Below, piece by piece: positions 61,566 to 64,000 of a stretch of 64,000 bases of DNA. Source of the stretch: Nocardioides alpinus (lineage in GTDB: Bacteria > Actinomycetota > Actinomycetes > Propionibacteriales > Nocardioidaceae); NCBI RefSeq assembly GCF_900112035.1, contig NZ_FOKC01000001.1, positions 682,001 through 746,000 of the forward strand, given 5' to 3'. The position numbers and the translations under genes were made by a program. The notes under the pieces are model-generated. The model worked only from the letters and a program-made list of their open reading frames with translations. It was not told the DNA's origin and ran no database searches. The number at the start of each line of letters is the position of its first letter. Positions within the stretch are counted from its first letter, which is position 1.

Positions 61566-61602
61566 TTGATCGGGGTTGATCGGGGTTGATGGGGGTTAGG
61601 GT
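61566..61602 (+). promoter_or_regulatory. mshD promoter with three phased 10-bp repeats and -10 TAGGGT
   Basis: TTGATCGGGG (61566), TTGATCGGGG (61576) and TTGATGGGGG (61586) run in tandem to one base before TAGGGT (61597-61602), which is 7 nt from the GTG start. The 10-bp period places the repeats on one DNA face. Confidence 0.55.
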
Positions 61603-61609
61603 CGGCGAC

Positions 61610-62428
61610 GTGGACGAGGTCGTCGAGGTCATCCGGATCGCCGACGCGGCGGAGGCCGCCGACGGCGCCTCGCCGCTCGACGAGGCCGCGCGCATCGCGC
61701 TGGCCGACGGCGTCGCGGCCGTCGCGGTCCGCGACGGCGGGTTCGCGGTCCTGCACGACGGCGACCTCAGCCTCGCCGTGCACCCCGACCACCGCCGCCA
61801 GGGGGTCGCGACCGCGCTCCTGCAGCAGACGTCGTACGACGGGCAGCTGACGGCCTGGTCGCACGGCCACCACCCCGCCGCCGTGCGGCTCGCCGAGGCG
61901 TACGGCTGGGAGCGGGTGCGCGACCTGTGGGTGATGCGGCGCCCCACGGACCTGCCGCTGGCGCCGCTCGAGGTGCCGGACGGTGTGACGATCCGGTCCT
62001 ACCGCGACACCGACGCCGCCGCGGTCGTGGCGGTCAATGCCGCCGCCTTCGCCCACCACCCCGAGCAGGGCGCGATGGACGAGGACAACCTCGCCCGCCG
62101 GATGGCCGAGCCGTGGTTCGACCCGGCCGGCCTGCTCGTCGCCGAGGACGACTCGGGGATCCTCGGGTTCCACTGGACCAAGCAGCACGATGCACAGCTC
62201 GGGGAGGTGTACGTCGTCGGCGTCGCGCCCGGGGCGCAGGGGCGCGGGCTCGGTCGCGTCCTCACCCTCGCGGGCCTGCACCACCTGACCGGGCTGGGGG
62301 TCGACGAGGTGCTGCTCTACGTCGAGTCCGACAACGCCCCGGCCGTGGCGGTCTACTCACGGCTCGGGTTCACCCACGCGGACGTCGACACCCACGTGCA
62401 GTACCGCTCCCCCACCACCGCCGGTTGA
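61610..62428 (+). CDS. mshD: Mycothiol synthase
   Basis: The protein is 272 aa from GTG 61610 (leaderless signature), made of two GNAT domains. The N-terminal one has LAVHPDHRRQGVATALLQQ. The C-terminal, active one has LGFHWTKQHDAQLGEVYVVGVAPGAQGRGLGRVLTLAGLHHL and LYVESDNAPAVAVYSRLGFTHADVDTHVQY. FHWTK...GEVYVVGV is diagnostic of MshD, which acetylates Cys-GlcN-Ins in the last step of mycothiol synthesis. It is followed by a convergent repeat-filled gap. Confidence 0.94.
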   Translation: MDEVVEVIRIADAAEAADGASPLDEAARIALADGVAAVAVRDGGFAVLHDGDLSLAVHPDHRRQGVATALLQQTSYDGQLTAWSHGHHPAAVRLAEAYGWERVRDLWVMRRPTDLPLAPLEVPDGVTIRSYRDTDAAAVVAVNAAAFAHHPEQGAMDEDNLARRMAEPWFDPAGLLVAEDDSGILGFHWTKQHDAQLGEVYVVGVAPGAQGRGLGRVLTLAGLHHLTGLGVDEVLLYVESDNAPAVAVYSRLGFTHADVDTHVQYRSPTTAG

Positions 62429-62541
62429 GCCCCGCCGGTTGAGCCGGGCGAGGAACGAGCCCGAGTCGAAACCAAGGGCACCAGTGGGCCTCAGTCTCGA
62501 CACGCAAGCTGCGCGCGCTGCTCGACCAGCGGCAGACAGCT
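62429..62541. repeat. Convergent gap with dispersed repeat copies
   Basis: Contains CCGGTTGAGCCGGGCGAGG and GAGTCGAAACC, then the inverted CTCAGTCTCGACACGCAAGC and GCTGCTCGACCAGCGG. These are relatives of the repeats at 33589, 39083 and 42558. No gene. Confidence 0.7.
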
Positions 62542-63489
62542 TCAGCGCAGCGGGCGTACGTGCAGCCCGACCTCGGGGTCGACGATGACCTCCTGCGCGG
62601 CCGGCATCTCGTCGACCAGCAAGGTGGCGTCGACCGGGACGTTGCGCTTCACCAGGGCGAGCGCGATCGGACCGAGCTCGTGGTGCCGTGCGCTGGCCCC
62701 GACGAAGCCGATGTCGCGGCCCTCGAGGGACACGGGCGAACCCGCGGGCGGGAGCCGGTTCTCGGTCCCGTCGAGGTGCAGCATCACGAGCCGTCGCGGA
62801 GGACGGCCCAGCGTGTGGACCCGCGCGACCGTCTCCTGCCCGCGGTAGCAGCCCTTGTCGAGGTGCACCGCAGGCCCGATCCAGCCGACCTCGTTGGGAA
62901 TCGTGCGGTGGTCGGTGTCGAGGCCGAAGCGAGGCTCGCCACGCTCGATCCGCAGCGCCTCGTAGGCCCACAGGCCGCACGCCGGACCGGCAGCGTCGGC
63001 GTACGCCTCGAGACGGTCGCGGGGCACGAGGTCGTAGCGGCCCGCCACGTGGGACTGGGCGTCGCCCGGGCGCCACATCACGGCGAGGTCGTCGAGGAGC
63101 GAGACCTCCACGCGGGTCATGAACTTCATCCGCTCGAGCCACTCCACCAGTGCCGCTCCAGCGCCGGGCTCGGTGTGGGCGGTGAAGGACTCGCCGTCGT
63201 CGACGCCGGCGAAGGCGTGCTCGACGTGACCCTGGGGGCTCAGGACGAGCGCCTGCGTCCACGCGCCGGGGGCCAGGCCGTCGAAGAACTGGGTGGTGAG
63301 GTTGTGCAGCCACGACAGCCGGTCCGGACCGGCGATCCTCAGCACGTCGCGGTGGGACAGGTCGACGAACCCCTCACCCGACGCCAGGCTGCGCTGCTCG
63401 GTGTTGAAGGAGCCGTAGTGCGCCGCCACGGTCGCGTCGATGCCGTCGCCGGCGACGGCCCCGGGCAGGGCGAGGAGGGGGGACTGCAT
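62542..63489 (-). CDS. ygfZ: YgfZ/GcvT-like folate-binding protein (Fe-S cluster related)
   Basis: The protein is 315 aa. FVDLSHRDVLRIAGPDRLSWLHNLTTQ, LVLSPQGHVEHAF and the family signature LDKGCYRGQETVAR (about residues 210-220, invariant KGCYxGQE) identify YgfZ. Members act in Fe-S protein repair or maturation using folate. The ATG has TAGACT 6 nt upstream (63496-63501); the TAG of that hexamer is the stop of the preceding fur-family gene. Confidence 0.94.
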   Translation of the reverse strand: MQSPLLALPGAVAGDGIDATVAAHYGSFNTEQRSLASGEGFVDLSHRDVLRIAGPDRLSWLHNLTTQFFDGLAPGAWTQALVLSPQGHVEHAFAGVDDGESFTAHTEPGAGAALVEWLERMKFMTRVEVSLLDDLAVMWRPGDAQSHVAGRYDLVPRDRLEAYADAAGPACGLWAYEALRIERGEPRFGLDTDHRTIPNEVGWIGPAVHLDKGCYRGQETVARVHTLGRPPRRLVMLHLDGTENRLPPAGSPVSLEGRDIGFVGASARHHELGPIALALVKRNVPVDATLLVDEMPAAQEVIVDPEVGLHVRPLR

Positions 63490-63495
63490 GGGTCG

Positions 63496-63501
63496 AGTCT
63501 A
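63496..63501 (-). promoter_or_regulatory. -10-like TAGACT overlapping the upstream stop codon
   Basis: Minus-strand TAGACT, 6 nt before the ygfZ ATG. The TAG is the stop codon of the Fur-family gene. Confidence 0.55.
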
Positions 63502-63936
63502 GGTCGGCGGTGGAGTGGCAGCTGCCGTGGCGGAGCAGTCCGCGCACTCCCCGAAGACCGCGAGGTGGCCGATGTCGACCGTGAAGCCGTCCGCGCCGAG
63601 CGCCGCGACCAGCGGAGCCACCGCGTCGGCGTCGTAGGAACGTACGGCGTGACAGCGCCGGCACACCACGTGGACGTGCTCGTGCTCGGTGGTCGAGTGG
63701 TAGGTCGGCGCGCGGTCACTGAGGTGCGTGTGGCGCACCAGCCCGAGCTCCTCGAGGACCTCGAGCGTGCGGTAGACGGTGGAGGGGTTGACCGAGCTCA
63801 CCTGGCTGCGCACCTGGGCGAGCACCTCGTCGGGGGTCGCGTGACCGAGCTCCTCGACAGCCCGAAGGATCAGCTGGCGCTGGGGCGTGAGCCGCAGCCC
63901 CTGCTCGCGCAGACGGGTGGCGAGGTCGTCGCTCAT
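63499..63936 (-). CDS. Fur-family metalloregulator (Nur-like)
   Basis: The protein is 145 aa. LREQGLRLTPQRQLILRAVEELGHATPDEVL and NPSTVYRTLEVLEELGLVRHTHL form the winged helix. Metal ligands are available in APTYHSTTEHEHVHVVCRRC, and two CxxC pairs (92-95, 131-134) suggest structural zinc. The wording RQL...HATPD...STVYRTLE.LEELGLV.H.HL is closest, from memory, to Streptomyces Nur (nickel/superoxide dismutase control), but Zur or FurA cannot be excluded. It overlaps the gene upstream on the same strand by 4 bp. Confidence 0.9.
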   Translation of the reverse strand: MSDDLATRLREQGLRLTPQRQLILRAVEELGHATPDEVLAQVRSQVSSVNPSTVYRTLEVLEELGLVRHTHLSDRAPTYHSTTEHEHVHVVCRRCHAVRSYDADAVAPLVAALGADGFTVDIGHLAVFGECADCSATAAATPPPT

Positions 63937-64000
63937 GCTCGTTGCAACCGGGCCCACGTGTGCGGCTGGAGCTCCTGGCCCACCGCGGCCATGTCGTAGG
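63933..64000 (-). CDS. Unidentified CDS, last 21 codons only
   Basis: A frame entering from the right edge on the minus strand ends with ...DMAAVGQELQPHTWARLQRA and a TGA that overlaps the Fur-family ATG (ATGA). The overlap style matches other real gene pairs here. Too short to identify. Confidence 0.5.
   Translation of the reverse strand, partial: YDMAAVGQELQPHTWARLQRA

Overview
The window is high-GC DNA of an actinobacterium, most likely a Nocardioides-type organism (Nocardioidaceae). Supporting signs are a mycothiol synthase, a GlnR-type regulator, the hbhA gene neighbourhood, many GTG starts, ATGA/GTGA stop-start overlaps, and many genes whose start codon sits 6-7 nt downstream of a TAGACT/TAGGGT-like hexamer, which looks like leaderless transcription. 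No rRNA, tRNA, CRISPR array, riboswitch or phage module was found, and no gene-free stretch exceeds about 300 bases.

Positions 1-23000 are a surface-polysaccharide locus. It holds an ABC exporter remnant at the left edge, about ten glycosyltransferases (GT2, GT4, GT17 and CgeB-like), two left-handed beta-helix acyltransferases, a CMP-nonulosonate synthetase (NeuA), a fused sialic-acid-type synthase (CBS-NeuB-TIM barrel), an O-antigen polymerase, a polyprenyl-phosphate sugar-1-phosphate transferase and a Wzz/BY-kinase. Genes from 8309 to 18685 look like one operon. Then comes an unusual set made of a nucleotidyltransferase, a PqqD protein and an HPr-kinase/PqqD fusion. Positions 30600-39100 supply nucleotide sugars: GalE, Gmd plus a Gmd-like paralogue, RmlA, RmlB, an RmlC-RmlD fusion and a DUF4012 membrane protein.

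Positions 23000-30500 carry metabolic genes (acyl-CoA dehydrogenase, PfpI, a secreted beta-helix protein, a RibD-type reductase, an atypical dihydropteroate synthase). Positions 39300-41900 hold an XRE regulator, an HbhA-like protein, a DUF2516 protein and an asparaginase. Positions 42000-50700 hold sulfate assimilation (CysC fusion, TSUP exporter, CysD, CysN) plus a Wzb-like phosphatase, two lipoproteins, a BKACE enzyme and Dtd.

Positions 50800-52850 contain an HTH-TPR regulator facing two perfectly duplicated 41-codon genes for secreted peptides ending in NVWCC. The regulator and peptide promoters share short motifs, so this is a candidate undescribed peptide-signalling system. An orphan PAS histidine kinase follows.

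Positions 54500-64000 hold SseC, rhodanese, DUF4395, thioredoxin, a MoaD-like protein, GlnR, MshD, YgfZ and a Fur-family regulator, an order close to that of Mycobacterium tuberculosis Rv0814c-Rv0819. Three unrelated sites carry AbiEi/DUF559-like genes (24307, 29584, 60619). Each is bracketed by its own pair of imperfect palindromic or inverted repeats, suggesting a small mobile or selfish element class. A separate dispersed repeat built on GCTGCTCAACCAGCGG occupies convergent intergenic gaps and has entered the cysC reading frame in phase.
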